A DNA stretch of 6,393 bases from Actinomycetota bacterium (GCA_009699025.1 WLOZ01000117.1:1-6393), one strand, 5' to 3'; counted from the stretch's first letter, positions 1 through 6,131 are shown. Numbers and translations are program-made. The notes: generated by a model not told the origin, from the sequence alone.

Positions 1-741
1 CTGGGCGTGCTCACCTACGGCGTGGCCAAGACGGCGATGCCCGGTGCGGGAATTCTTGCCGGAACGCTGATCGCGGCTGCGATAGGCCCGGCCGCGGGCT
101 CAGGCTTTTCTCTGCCGCTCCTCCTAGTGGGCGATGTCATCGCCCTGACGCGCTACCGGCGGGGGGCGAACTGGACCATCATTGTGGCGCTGTTGCCGTG
201 GGTGCTCGTCGGGCTGTGTGTCTCGGCGGCTGCCTTCGCCACTCTCGACCGCGGGATGCTCACACGGTTTCTCGGCGCGCTGATCCTGCTGTCGGTACTT
301 CTCGAGGTGCGACGCCGCAGGCGCGGCGAGGTGGCTAGCGTCGAGGCACCCCACGTTGCGCACGTGGAGAGCTCGACTCTTGGGCGGCGAGTCAGCGTTG
401 GTTTCTACGGAACCCTGGCCGGAATGACAACCCTGGCTGCCAACGCGGGCGGCGCGGCCATGAGCCTCTACCTCCTGCGCATGCGCGTGCCGATGCTGGC
501 CTTTCTCGGCACCTCAGCGTGGTTCTGGGCCATCATCAATGTCACGAAGGTTCCGTTTGCGATCCCGCTGGGCCTCATCACCGGCGACACCCTGCGGGCC
601 GACGCGCTGTTCCTGCCCTTCCTGTTAGCGGGCGCCGCCCTCGGCGTGTGGCTGCACCCGCGCATGAGCCAGGCCTTCTTCTCGGCAGCCGTGCTCACCC
701 TCAGCGGCGTCGCATCGGTGTGGCTCCTGGTACACGGCTGA
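1..741 (+). CDS. TSUP (TauE/SafE-like) membrane permease, 5' end cut by window edge
   Basis: The reading frame is open from base 1 to the TGA at 739-741 and gives at least 246 residues. The GTG at base 7 could be read as a start. However, the family motif AKTAMPGAGILAG lies at residues 9-21, and relatives have about 10 more residues before it, so the true start is probably outside the window. The protein is almost entirely hydrophobic, with roughly seven to eight membrane segments in two halves. They are split by a basic cytosolic-type loop (about residues 102-112, RRRRR). The second half carries a glycine-rich repeat of the first (GTLAGMTTLAANAGGAA, about 137-153), the two-fold pseudo-repeat typical of the TSUP family. 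Members export or import small anions such as sulfite, sulfonates or organosulfur compounds. The substrate here cannot be told from sequence. The next gene follows after 91 bases and a hairpin, so co-transcription is doubtful. Confidence 0.82.
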   Translation: MGVLTYGVAKTAMPGAGILAGTLIAAAIGPAAGSGFSLPLLLVGDVIALTRYRRGANWTIIVALLPWVLVGLCVSAAAFATLDRGMLTRFLGALILLSVLLEVRRRRRGEVASVEAPHVAHVESSTLGRRVSVGFYGTLAGMTTLAANAGGAAMSLYLLRMRVPMLAFLGTSAWFWAIINVTKVPFAIPLGLITGDTLRADALFLPFLLAGAALGVWLHPRMSQAFFSAAVLTLSGVASVWLLVHG

Positions 742-754
742 TCCGACTCGACAG

Positions 755-776
755 ACCACCGTGGAAGCACGGTGGT
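755..776 (+). terminator. Perfect 9-bp hairpin after the TSUP gene (terminator without U-tract)
   Basis: ACCACCGTG (755-763) and CACGGTGGT (768-776) pair perfectly around the four-base loop GAAG. The hairpin begins 13 bases after the TSUP stop codon. No run of T follows on the plus strand (GCGCACGCG comes next). It is therefore either a U-less terminator of the kind proposed for GC-rich actinobacteria or an RNA-stabilising 3' hairpin. Its position right behind a stop codon favours a 3'-end role. Confidence 0.55.
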
Positions 777-794
777 GCGCACGCGATAAAGCCC

Positions 795-800
795 TACGTT
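795..800 (+). promoter_or_regulatory. Possible -10 box (TACGTT) for the NCS2 permease
   Basis: TACGTT fits the actinobacterial TANNNT pattern and lies between the upstream hairpin and the permease start. It would leave a leader of roughly 25-30 bases carrying the ribosome site GAAAGGG (818-824). No convincing -35 element is seen, so this is a weak call. Confidence 0.2.
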
Positions 801-832
801 GAGGTGCGATTCCCAGCGAAAGGGCGCTCGAC

Positions 833-2260
833 ATGATCTGGACCCTCTACGGCGACGGCAAGACTCTCCTGCCCGGTGAGATGGTCGCGCCGAACCAGCG
901 GCTCTCCTGGCCGCGAACGGCCGGGCTCGGTGCCCAGCACGTCATCGCCATGTTCGGCGGCACCTTTATTTTCCCGATTCTGCTCGGGCTGAGCCCCCAA
1001 CTCGCGCTCATGATGTCGGGTGTAGCAACCATTGTTTTCCTGCTCATGGTGAAGGGACACGTGCCGAGCTACCTCGGCACCAGCGCCGCGTTTATCGCCT
1101 CGGTTGCCGCCATCAGGGCACAGGGCGGCAACTCGGCGTCGGTCACGGGAGCGATCCTCGGCGCGGGCGCGATCCTCTTGCTCGTCGGGGTGACGGTGCA
1201 CTTCTGGGGCTCGGCGTGGGTAGGCGCACTGCTGCCCCCGGCCGTGACGGGCGCTGTGGTCATGCTCATCGGGTTCAGCCTCGCTCCGGTGGCGGCGGTC
1301 ACCTACATGCAGCGCGACCCATGGGTGGCGTTGATCACGATGTCATTTGTCATTCTCGCCTCGGTGCTGCTTCCAGGATTCCTGTCGCGCATTGCCATCT
1401 TTCTCGGACTGGTGTTCGGGGTGGTGCTGTCATGGGTGCTCGACACCCTCACCGGACCCATCACCACCATCAACTCCGCCACGGGCGCGGCGACGTCGGC
1501 GCTCCGCCTCAACCTCGAGGGCGTCGTCTCGGCGCCGTGGATCGGGCTTCCGCCGGCTTCGGTGTTCAGCGCCACCGGCGCCGACATCTCGGCGGGGTGG
1601 CACCTGCCGAGCTTCAACGCAGCCTTCATCCTGCTGGTGGTACCCGCCGTGATCGCTCTCGTGGCCGAAAACGCTGGCCATGTGGTCGCCGTGGGCGAGA
1701 TGACGGGATCTGACCTGCGGCCCTATATCGGCAGGGGGCTGATGGGCGATGGACTCGGCACGGTGATGTCAGCGGCGGTGGGTGGCTCACCCACTACGAC
1801 GTACGCCGAGAACATCGGCGTGATGGCGGCAACCCGCGTGTACTCGACTGCGGCGTACGTGGTGGCCGCCGCAGTGGCCTTCAGCCTCGGCCTCAGCCCC
1901 AAGGTGGGCGCCTTCGTGAGCGCCACCCCCGGAGGGGTCCTTGCCGGCATCACCCTGGTTCTTTACGGTTCCATCGGGCTCCTGGGCGCCAAGATCTGGA
2001 AGCAGCACAACGTTGACCTCTCGAGCCCGGCGAACCTCGCACCGCTCGGAGCCGGACTCACCCTCGGAATCGGCGGTGGGTCGTTGATCGTCAGCGAGGG
2101 TTTCACGATTACCGGCATCTCACTGGGCACCCTCGTGGTGATCGGCTTCTACCACCTGCTGCGCTGGGTTCGGCCCGACCTGCGACGTGCCGACGAGGCG
2201 CGGGAGTCTTCCGCAGGAGGCGTCACCAGCGCCACGGGAAAATCCGTGATTCCAGAATGA
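833..2260 (+). CDS. NCS2-family nucleobase permease (uracil/xanthine type, RutG/UraA-like)
   Basis: This 475-residue protein is a proton-coupled nucleobase symporter of the inner membrane with the usual length and about 14 membrane segments. Signature stretches run in the expected order. GLGAQHVIAMFGGT (31-44) is the first-helix motif with the conserved QH. VPSYLGTSAAFI (77-88) follows. AENAGH (278-283) has Glu279 and His283, matching UraA Glu241 and His245. GGSPTTTYAENIGVMA (317-332) has Glu326, matching the second substrate-binding glutamate, UraA Glu290. All key binding residues are kept. The phrases LPPAVTGAVVM, GEMTG and GDGLGTVMS resemble RutG more than classical UraA, but no rut genes are present, so uracil, thymine or xanthine all remain possible. 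The ATG at 833 is supported by GAAAGGG at 818-824 with 8 bases of spacing and by the N-terminal GDGKTLLPGE stretch, which I recall as common in actinobacterial members. The charged C-terminal tail (about 447-475) is poorly conserved. Confidence 0.93.
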   Translation: MIWTLYGDGKTLLPGEMVAPNQRLSWPRTAGLGAQHVIAMFGGTFIFPILLGLSPQLALMMSGVATIVFLLMVKGHVPSYLGTSAAFIASVAAIRAQGGNSASVTGAILGAGAILLLVGVTVHFWGSAWVGALLPPAVTGAVVMLIGFSLAPVAAVTYMQRDPWVALITMSFVILASVLLPGFLSRIAIFLGLVFGVVLSWVLDTLTGPITTINSATGAATSALRLNLEGVVSAPWIGLPPASVFSATGADISAGWHLPSFNAAFILLVVPAVIALVAENAGHVVAVGEMTGSDLRPYIGRGLMGDGLGTVMSAAVGGSPTTTYAENIGVMAATRVYSTAAYVVAAAVAFSLGLSPKVGAFVSATPGGVLAGITLVLYGSIGLLGAKIWKQHNVDLSSPANLAPLGAGLTLGIGGGSLIVSEGFTITGISLGTLVVIGFYHLLRWVRPDLRRADEARESSAGGVTSATGKSVIPE

Positions 2261-2279
2261 CTACATCGGCCCATGAAGG

Positions 2280-2299
2280 CCGCTCTCACCACGGAGCGG
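2280..2299 (+). terminator. Weak hairpin after the NCS2 permease
   Basis: CCGCTC (2280-2285) pairs with GAGCGG (2294-2299) around an 8-base loop, 19 bases after the permease stop. A second short GGGG/CCCC pairing (2310-2313 with 2320-2323) follows. Neither is trailed by a T-run. A termination role is possible but only weakly supported. Confidence 0.22.
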
Positions 2300-2388
2300 A
2301 GAATCCACAGGGGTGTTTTCCCCCGACGTCTAGCCGTGCGCAAGCCACTGCTGAAAGAGTGGTGGGCCCGCACGAGCCACCGATGGAC

Positions 2389-2394
2389 GAGGAG
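2389..2394 (+). promoter_or_regulatory. Ribosome binding site deciding the reductase start
   Basis: GAGGAG sits 4 bases before the ATG at 2399. The frame stays open upstream to an ATG at 2273, but that codon has no ribosome site. The 42 residues it would add are basic and unrelated to the family. This site therefore selects 2399 as the start. Confidence 0.7.
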
Positions 2395-2398
2395 TCCC

Positions 2399-3496
2399 AT
2401 GAGCAAGACAGTCGTGATTGCAGGAGCCTCCGGAGTAGTCGGGCAGACGGCTCTGAACCACTACCTCGAGCAGGGCTGGGATGTGGTGGCCCTCTCGCGC
2501 CGACAGCCCATGACCCTGTCGGACCGCCCCTTCCGACACCTTTCGGTTGACCTGCGTGATGGCGAAGCAACCCGGTCGGCTCTCGAGTCGGTCGGACCCG
2601 TCGACCAACTGGTGTACGCGGCGCTGTACGAAAAGCCCGGCCTCATCGCCGGGTGGCGCGAAGCCGACCAGATGACAACGAACAGGGCGATGCTGGCCAA
2701 CACCGTCGAGGCACTGGCACCATCGGGACTCGGCCACGTGGTGCTGCTGCAGGGCACCAAGGCGTACGGAGTGCACCTCATGCCGCTTCGCATCCCTGCC
2801 AAGGAGAGTCAGCCCCGGGTTGAGCACGAGAACTTCTATTGGCTGCAGGAGGACTATCTCACCAGCGCCGCTGCGGAGATGGCATTCGGGTACACGATCT
2901 TTCGTCCGCAGTTTGTCTTTGGTGATGCCATCGGGTCGGCGATGAACCTGGTGGCCCTCATCGGCATCTACGGTTCGATTTGTGCGCGTGAGGGACGCCC
3001 CTTTGGCTACCCGGGCGGCGCGTCGTATGTCGCCGAAGGTACCGATGCCCGACTCTTGGCGAAGGCCTTCATGTGGTCGGAATCATCACCAGCCGCGTAC
3101 AACCAGACATTTAACATCACCAATGGCGACGTCTTTGAGTGGCGCGACATGTGGCCGGCACTTGGCGCTGCGTTGGGCGCGAACGTCGGTTCCGATAACC
3201 CCACGTCCATGGCCGAGTTCATGCCTGCACATGAGGCGACCTGGAATGAGATTGTGCGCGACAGCGGCCTGCGAGATCTGCCCCTCTCGGCGTACCTAGG
3301 CGAATCGCACTTCTACGCTGACTATGCATTCGGCTACGACTCTCGAGACCGCGTGAGCGACCACGGCACCGCGCCTGCGTTCGTCAGCTCGGTCAAGCTG
3401 CGCCGGGCAGGGCTGGTCGATGTCTACGACACTCAAGCAACGTTTCTTGAATGGTTCGACATCTTGCGTCAGCTCAAGCTACTTCCTCCTGCGTGA
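2399..3496 (+). CDS. PRISE-type atypical SDR (progesterone 5-beta-reductase/iridoid synthase-like enone reductase)
   Basis: This 365-residue cytosolic NAD(P)H-dependent oxidoreductase is an atypical short-chain dehydrogenase. The Rossmann motif GASGVVG (residues 9-15) opens the protein. The Ser34-Arg35-Arg36 cluster after the second strand suggests NADPH preference. LQGTKAYG (118-124) carries Lys121 and matches the PRISE 'TGxKHY' element. ENFYWLQEDYL (144-154) matches the 'NFYYxxED' element that holds the catalytic tyrosine of plant 5-beta-reductases and replaces the classical YxxxK. FRPQFVFG (168-175) is the usual SDR segment after the active site. Plant members reduce the C=C bond of enones. 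Bacterial relatives are usually annotated only as NAD-dependent epimerase/dehydratase. Here the second tyrosine of the doublet is Trp148, so the catalytic residue should be Tyr147 if the enzyme is active. The gene lies 138 bases after the permease and may be transcribed separately. The substrate is unknown. Confidence 0.88.
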   Translation: MSKTVVIAGASGVVGQTALNHYLEQGWDVVALSRRQPMTLSDRPFRHLSVDLRDGEATRSALESVGPVDQLVYAALYEKPGLIAGWREADQMTTNRAMLANTVEALAPSGLGHVVLLQGTKAYGVHLMPLRIPAKESQPRVEHENFYWLQEDYLTSAAAEMAFGYTIFRPQFVFGDAIGSAMNLVALIGIYGSICAREGRPFGYPGGASYVAEGTDARLLAKAFMWSESSPAAYNQTFNITNGDVFEWRDMWPALGAALGANVGSDNPTSMAEFMPAHEATWNEIVRDSGLRDLPLSAYLGESHFYADYAFGYDSRDRVSDHGTAPAFVSSVKLRRAGLVDVYDTQATFLEWFDILRQLKLLPPA

Positions 3497-3673
3497 GCGT
3501 GGCATGCCTACCTGTCGATGACGACGGAGTGGGTAGGGCAAGCCGACGGCTAGGTCACACCACGTCCTATTCAGCGGGCGTAGTTCATGAACACGTCCGT
3601 CGTCTAGTCAGGCGACGCTGTGATCGGCGGGCAGGAGTGCACCTGTCTAGGTGCTTAGGCTCGACGCAGCAGG

Positions 3674-3817
3674 CGGAACGGCACCTTTGGATCACATCGT
3701 CGCCACCGGGTCGCTCACCGCTCGGTGGCAACCGAACCCGGCGGCACGTTTTTAGACAGTCGCGTCGGCGTTGTAACGCTCGGCAACGTGCTTGAGATCG
3801 TCGGGAGTCAGCCGCCG
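3674..3817 (-). pseudogene. Eroded helix-turn-helix fragment, resembling the C-terminal part of a serine recombinase
   Basis: Read on the minus strand from 3817, the frame gives RRLTPDDLKHVAERYNADAT, then a valine and a TAA stop (3754-3752). It continues with KRAAGFGCHRAVSD, meets a second stop and resumes with SKGAVP. The order 'RLTP-(D/E)-x-L... Y-x-A-x-A-T-V... A-A-x-F-G-C-H-R-x-V-S... G-V-P' is that of the resolvase-type helix-turn-helix found at the C-terminus of serine recombinases and related transposases. Two in-frame stops, plus what looks like a lost codon between HR and VS, show that it is dead. No catalytic N-terminal domain is recognisable nearby. It could instead derive from another helix-turn-helix family, and the match is from pattern memory only. 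Confidence 0.45.
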
Positions 3818-4001
3818 TTGCCGTTAACGGATCGCCACGACTCATGCTCAGGCGCGGATCGAGGTTCTAGTGAGCCTCGAGGTAGTTACAACAAAGATCT
3901 CCATTTTTCTGCGTCAGCAATGGATGAGGCCCTCCACAACATCGTCGCATTCCACCTTTCTCAGGTGCCCTCCGCCGGCCTTTGACCATTCACGTTTGCG
4001 T

Positions 4002-4007
4002 TACCCT
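4002..4007 (+). promoter_or_regulatory. Possible -10 box for leaderless transcription of the cyclase remnant
   Basis: TACCCT fits TANNNT and ends 6 bases before the GTG at 4014. That spacing is typical of leaderless actinobacterial genes. A TTGACC lies at 3982-3987, but the 14-base gap to the -10 box is shorter than usual. No Shine-Dalgarno sequence precedes either GTG (4008 or 4014), which agrees with a leaderless start. Confidence 0.28.
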
Positions 4008-4013
4008 GTGCTT

Positions 4014-4853
4014 GTGCACGCGGAATCTCCCGACGTCATCGACGCGCGTCGACGCGTCATGCGCGAGGCGGGTATGCGTGAGATCAGATGGGTCGCTCCG
4101 GCCATGGGCTTGCTGCTGGTGGTGTTCGGGGTCGTTGACTCCATGTCGCACCTCGATGACGGCTCGTCGATGTGGCGGCTCTTATCGAGTCTGCTCCCCG
4201 CGTTGCTGTGTGCTGCTCTCGTGGCGCTGCTTTATGTGGCGCGTGTCGCTGATAGCTATTCCGGGCTGCTGTTCACGGCGGTGGCGATTGCGGTCGGGGC
4301 GTCATTGGTCTACACCTACTCCCGCACCGCTTTCGACTCCGACCTCTGCTACCTCGTGATCATGGTGATCCTCGCGGGAGCGTTCGCCATCTCGACGGTC
4401 GAGTTCATCGTGAGCGTCACGTCCCTAGGTGGTGCCGCTCTCGTCGCGGTAGTACTGGTCGACTCCCAAGTAACCGGCGACGGGCACACCGAACGTTGGT
4501 TCATGCTGCTGCTTGTCGCCGCCGTGGCGTCCACAAGCATCCACGTGGCACGCAGTCGAGCACTTGACCACCTCGCCGACACTCAGATCGCACTCGAGCA
4601 GCAGGTGTCTGAAGACGTTCTCACGGGTCTGGCCACCCGTCGAGGGCTGACTAATCTTTTCCCACTGCTACGGGCCCAGGCCGAGCGCCTGCGGCTGCCA
4701 GTCTTCGCCATGTTCGTTGATGTAGACGGTCTCAAGGGGGTCAACGACCGCGCCGGGCACGACACGGGCGACCTCGTCATCGCAGCCGCCGGCGACGCGA
4801 TCCGACGCCTGTGCCGAGCCAGCGACCTAGAAAAAAGCAAGGCACCCCTGTGA
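4014..4853 (+). pseudogene. Truncated membrane-anchored diguanylate cyclase (GGDEF domain cut before its signature)
   Basis: From the GTG at 4014 (4008 is equally possible) the frame gives 279 residues. About six hydrophobic segments (roughly 26-43, 57-76, 83-101, 111-127, 129-150 and 161-177) form an N-terminal membrane sensor. A short helix with heptad-like residues (181-199) leads into a GGDEF domain that begins at DVLTGLATRRGL (201-212). The metal-binding stretch FVDVDGLKGVNDRAGHDTGD (234-253) is intact, with Asp236 and Asn244. The domain then runs to RASD (268-271), where relatives continue with RLGGDEF. Here the frame instead reads LEKSKAPL and stops. The GG(D/E)EF loop, the I-site and the last half of the domain are absent, so c-di-GMP synthesis is not expected. 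The break at about 4826 abuts a truncated opposite-strand gene, which points to a deletion. Expression of a sensor-only remnant cannot be excluded. Confidence 0.75.
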
Positions 4854-4880
4854 ACACCATCGCGGGTGCGTCGGCAACCG

Positions 4881-5038
4881 ACGAACCACCCGAGTGCCCA
4901 GATGAGGCATCCGATAGCTCCCACGCCGAGCTCGGTCTGACTCACCCGCGGCGGCTCGGGTCCGGTGCCGACGAGGGCTCCCGACCGAATGCTCGACGAC
5001 TCCTTCCTGCCCCGTTTGCCCCGCGCCTCCGACACCAC
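4881..5038 (-). pseudogene. 5' fragment of a paralogue of the 299-aa duplicated membrane protein
   Basis: On the minus strand a GTG at 5038 opens a frame whose first 52 residues align without gaps to the start of the intact gene at 6068. By hand count 30 of 52 positions match. Shared pieces are MV-EA-GKRG, the serine run, and LGVG..G.L.WALGWF, the first membrane helix. Just upstream an in-frame TAG (5047-5045) and a degraded ribosome site (ACGAGG where the intact gene has AGGAGG) confirm this start. After WF the similarity is lost: the frame shifts and then reads antisense to the cyclase gene. The remaining seven helices are missing. It is therefore a decayed sibling copy, cut at the same junction as the cyclase. 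Confidence 0.72.
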
Positions 5039-5060
5039 TCTTGACTACCTCGTCAGTCTC
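4881..5060. repeat. Diverged direct repeat, copy 1
   Basis: This segment aligns to 5911-6090 at a constant offset of 1030 bases without gaps, with 121 of 180 positions identical by hand count. It covers the 5' coding end and ribosome-site region of the broken gene. The longest identical block is CCACGCCGAGC at 4921-4931. Confidence 0.75.
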
Positions 5061-5077
5061 CACAGCGCTCGCTGACT

Positions 5078-5119
5078 ATTCGGCGCAATGCGCCAAGAGC
5101 CGCGCAATCGCAGCCGAAT
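5078..5119. terminator. Nested inverted repeat between the broken and intact paralogues
   Basis: ATTCGGC (5078-5084) pairs with GCCGAAT (5113-5119). Inside it TGCGC (5089-5093) pairs with GCGCA (5102-5106), leaving an 8-base loop. A separate 13-base palindrome GGCGCAATGCGCC (5082-5094) overlaps the left arm. The structure lies 50 bases beyond the stop of the intact minus-strand gene, so it may end its transcript or act as an operator before the dead copy. There is no T-run on the minus strand and only TTT on the plus strand. Confidence 0.28.
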
Positions 5120-5168
5120 TTAACCTCGACTGCAGAACTGGCTACTCATGAGGCGCTGCCCGTACGCA

Positions 5169-6068
5169 TTAGCGTTCGAGGGCGCTCTTGCGACGGGCCA
5201 CCAGCACCAGCGACACCGCTGTGAGGAGATGGCCGACTCCGTAGCAGAGGAACAAGTATGTGTACCAGCTCGACGTCGGCAGGGCGCCCGGGTTGATTGC
5301 CTGGAGAAGGTAGCCCAACGACCAGATGTACGCGCTGGCGATTCCTGTGACGATTGCCGCCCGGCCGAATCTGCTGCCGAAGTGGTCGAAGTGCATCGTG
5401 AGAGCGACGCTCACGAGCAGGCTGCCAATCACGGCGAGAAGCCAGTCGAAGCGGCTACTCGATGGGTCGACGCTGAGACCCAGGAAGCCGATGCCCCACA
5501 CGAGCAGACCGATGGCACCGACGGTGATTGATGCGAAGGAGGAGTGGATGTTGTCTTGGCACAGGCACCCAGACTCGCACTCGGGCCGAGATGCACGGAG
5601 GAAACCCTCGACATCGGCCTCCTTCCTCGCGAGAACCAGAAAGAGCGACACTCCGCCCAGAACGAGCCCCACTCCATAGGCGGCGTATCCGAAGGCAACT
5701 GAGCCACTCGACTCGAGGTTGGTCGGATTGATCCCGAAGGGCAGGGTCGAAATGCCTAGCGCAACCGAACCCAGCACGCCCAGTGCCACAGCCCACCGAC
5801 CGATGCGGCGCACGACGGTCTCGACGAACATGATCATGGCTGCCGCAATAAGTAACGGGCCGACCACCTCAAAGATCCACCCGAGGCGCGACAGGTTGTC
5901 AGGAATGAGGGCGAACCAGCCCAGTGCCCAGACTAGGAAGCCTGCACCACCCACGCCGAGCACCGCGTAACTCACGTGCGGGGACTCGGGACGCCCCTCG
6001 CCTGGGGCTCCGCGGGCACCGCTTGAGGAATTCGCGCCACCCCGCTTGCCCTGCGCCTCCAACACCAC
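5169..6068 (-). CDS. Eight-helix membrane protein of unknown function with internal 4+4 duplication
   Basis: I do not recognise a named family. From the GTG at 6068 the protein has 299 residues. A Gly/Ser/Arg-rich, probably cytosolic N-terminus (1-31) precedes four hydrophobic helices (about 33-54, 66-84, 91-110, 123-147). A hydrophilic linker (148-178) follows with three cysteines in C-x3-C-x-C spacing (164, 168, 170). Four more helices complete it (179-200, 207-226, 236-256, 268-291). The halves are related: GGAGFLVWALGWF (40-52) parallels GAIGLLVWGIGFL (184-196). INP at 113-115 parallels INP at 258-260, and YGVGLVLGGVSLFLVLARK parallels YGVGHLLTAVSLVLVARRK. The gene therefore arose by duplication of a four-helix unit. 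The start is fixed by AGGAGG at 6083-6078 and by conservation of this start in the sibling pseudogene. A longer frame from an ATG at 6266 is not supported. It appears monocistronic; transport, sensing or a structural role are all open. Confidence 0.78.
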   Translation of the reverse strand: MVLEAQGKRGGANSSSGARGAPGEGRPESPHVSYAVLGVGGAGFLVWALGWFALIPDNLSRLGWIFEVVGPLLIAAAMIMFVETVVRRIGRWAVALGVLGSVALGISTLPFGINPTNLESSGSVAFGYAAYGVGLVLGGVSLFLVLARKEADVEGFLRASRPECESGCLCQDNIHSSFASITVGAIGLLVWGIGFLGLSVDPSSSRFDWLLAVIGSLLVSVALTMHFDHFGSRFGRAAIVTGIASAYIWSLGYLLQAINPGALPTSSWYTYLFLCYGVGHLLTAVSLVLVARRKSALER

Positions 6069-6090
6069 GATCAACAACCTCCTGAGTCTG
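5911..6090. repeat. Diverged direct repeat, copy 2
   Basis: This is the partner of the segment at 4881-5060 and lies in the 5' end and ribosome-site region of the intact 299-residue membrane-protein gene. About two thirds of bases match without gaps. Matching blocks cluster at the start codon and at the first membrane helix, as expected for paralogous genes rather than for a mobile repeat. Confidence 0.75.
6078..6083 (-). promoter_or_regulatory. Ribosome binding site deciding the start of the 299-aa membrane protein
   Basis: A consensus AGGAGG on the minus strand lies 9 bases before the GTG at 6068. A degraded version (ACGAGG) is present at the matching place in the sibling pseudogene. This supports the GTG over the upstream ATG at 6266. 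Confidence 0.75.
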
Positions 6091-6131
6091 GAGGGCGCGA
6101 ACACGCCCACAGGGCGCTCGGTTGAGGCCCG

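Larger units (their letters stand above)
3497..4013. other. 517-base stretch without an intact gene
   Basis: No frame here has both a believable ribosome site and recognisable protein content across the stretch. It contains an eroded helix-turn-helix reading on the minus strand (3674-3817, listed separately). It also has a 10-base palindrome GTTCATGAAC (3583-3592), a 6-bp hairpin GCACCT/AGGTGC (3639-3654), a palindrome CCGTTAACGG (3821-3830) and an inverted repeat TCGAGG/CCTCGA (3859-3880). No T-tailed terminator is visible behind the reductase gene. Confidence 0.6.

Noticed and set aside
1216..1713. Plus-strand open frame of 165 codons inside the NCS2 gene
   Set aside because: It is a shifted-frame shadow rich in Arg/Gly/His. 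The NCS2 frame is complete with all conserved motifs.
2273..2398. Longer start (ATG 2273) for the reductase gene
   Set aside because: There is no ribosome site before 2273, the added 42 residues are basic and unlike the family, and GAGGAG plus a canonical SDR N-terminus mark 2399.
3490..3900. Attachment-site repeat of the tRNA-Leu 3' end
   Set aside because: I looked for copies of the acceptor/T-arm sequence in this stretch and saw only short chance matches such as CCGAACCC.
3451..3985. Overlapping plus-strand frames between the reductase and the cyclase
   Set aside because: They have no ribosome site, low-complexity Arg/Ser content and no recognisable domain. One begins inside the reductase gene.
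4801..4853. Sequencing frameshift as the cause of the cyclase truncation
   Set aside because: No alternative plus-strand frame after 4826 restores a GGDEF motif. The following DNA instead matches the opposite-strand paralogue, so a deletion fits better than a base-call error.
4583..4880. Minus-strand continuation of the broken paralogue through the cyclase gene
   Set aside because: Beyond the first helix the translation is arginine/serine-rich antisense of the GGDEF region with no similarity to the intact protein.
5148..5970. Several plus-strand open frames opposite the 299-aa gene
   Set aside because: They are polar, proline/arginine-rich antisense translations typical of GC-rich DNA. The minus-strand frame has coherent helices and internal repeats.
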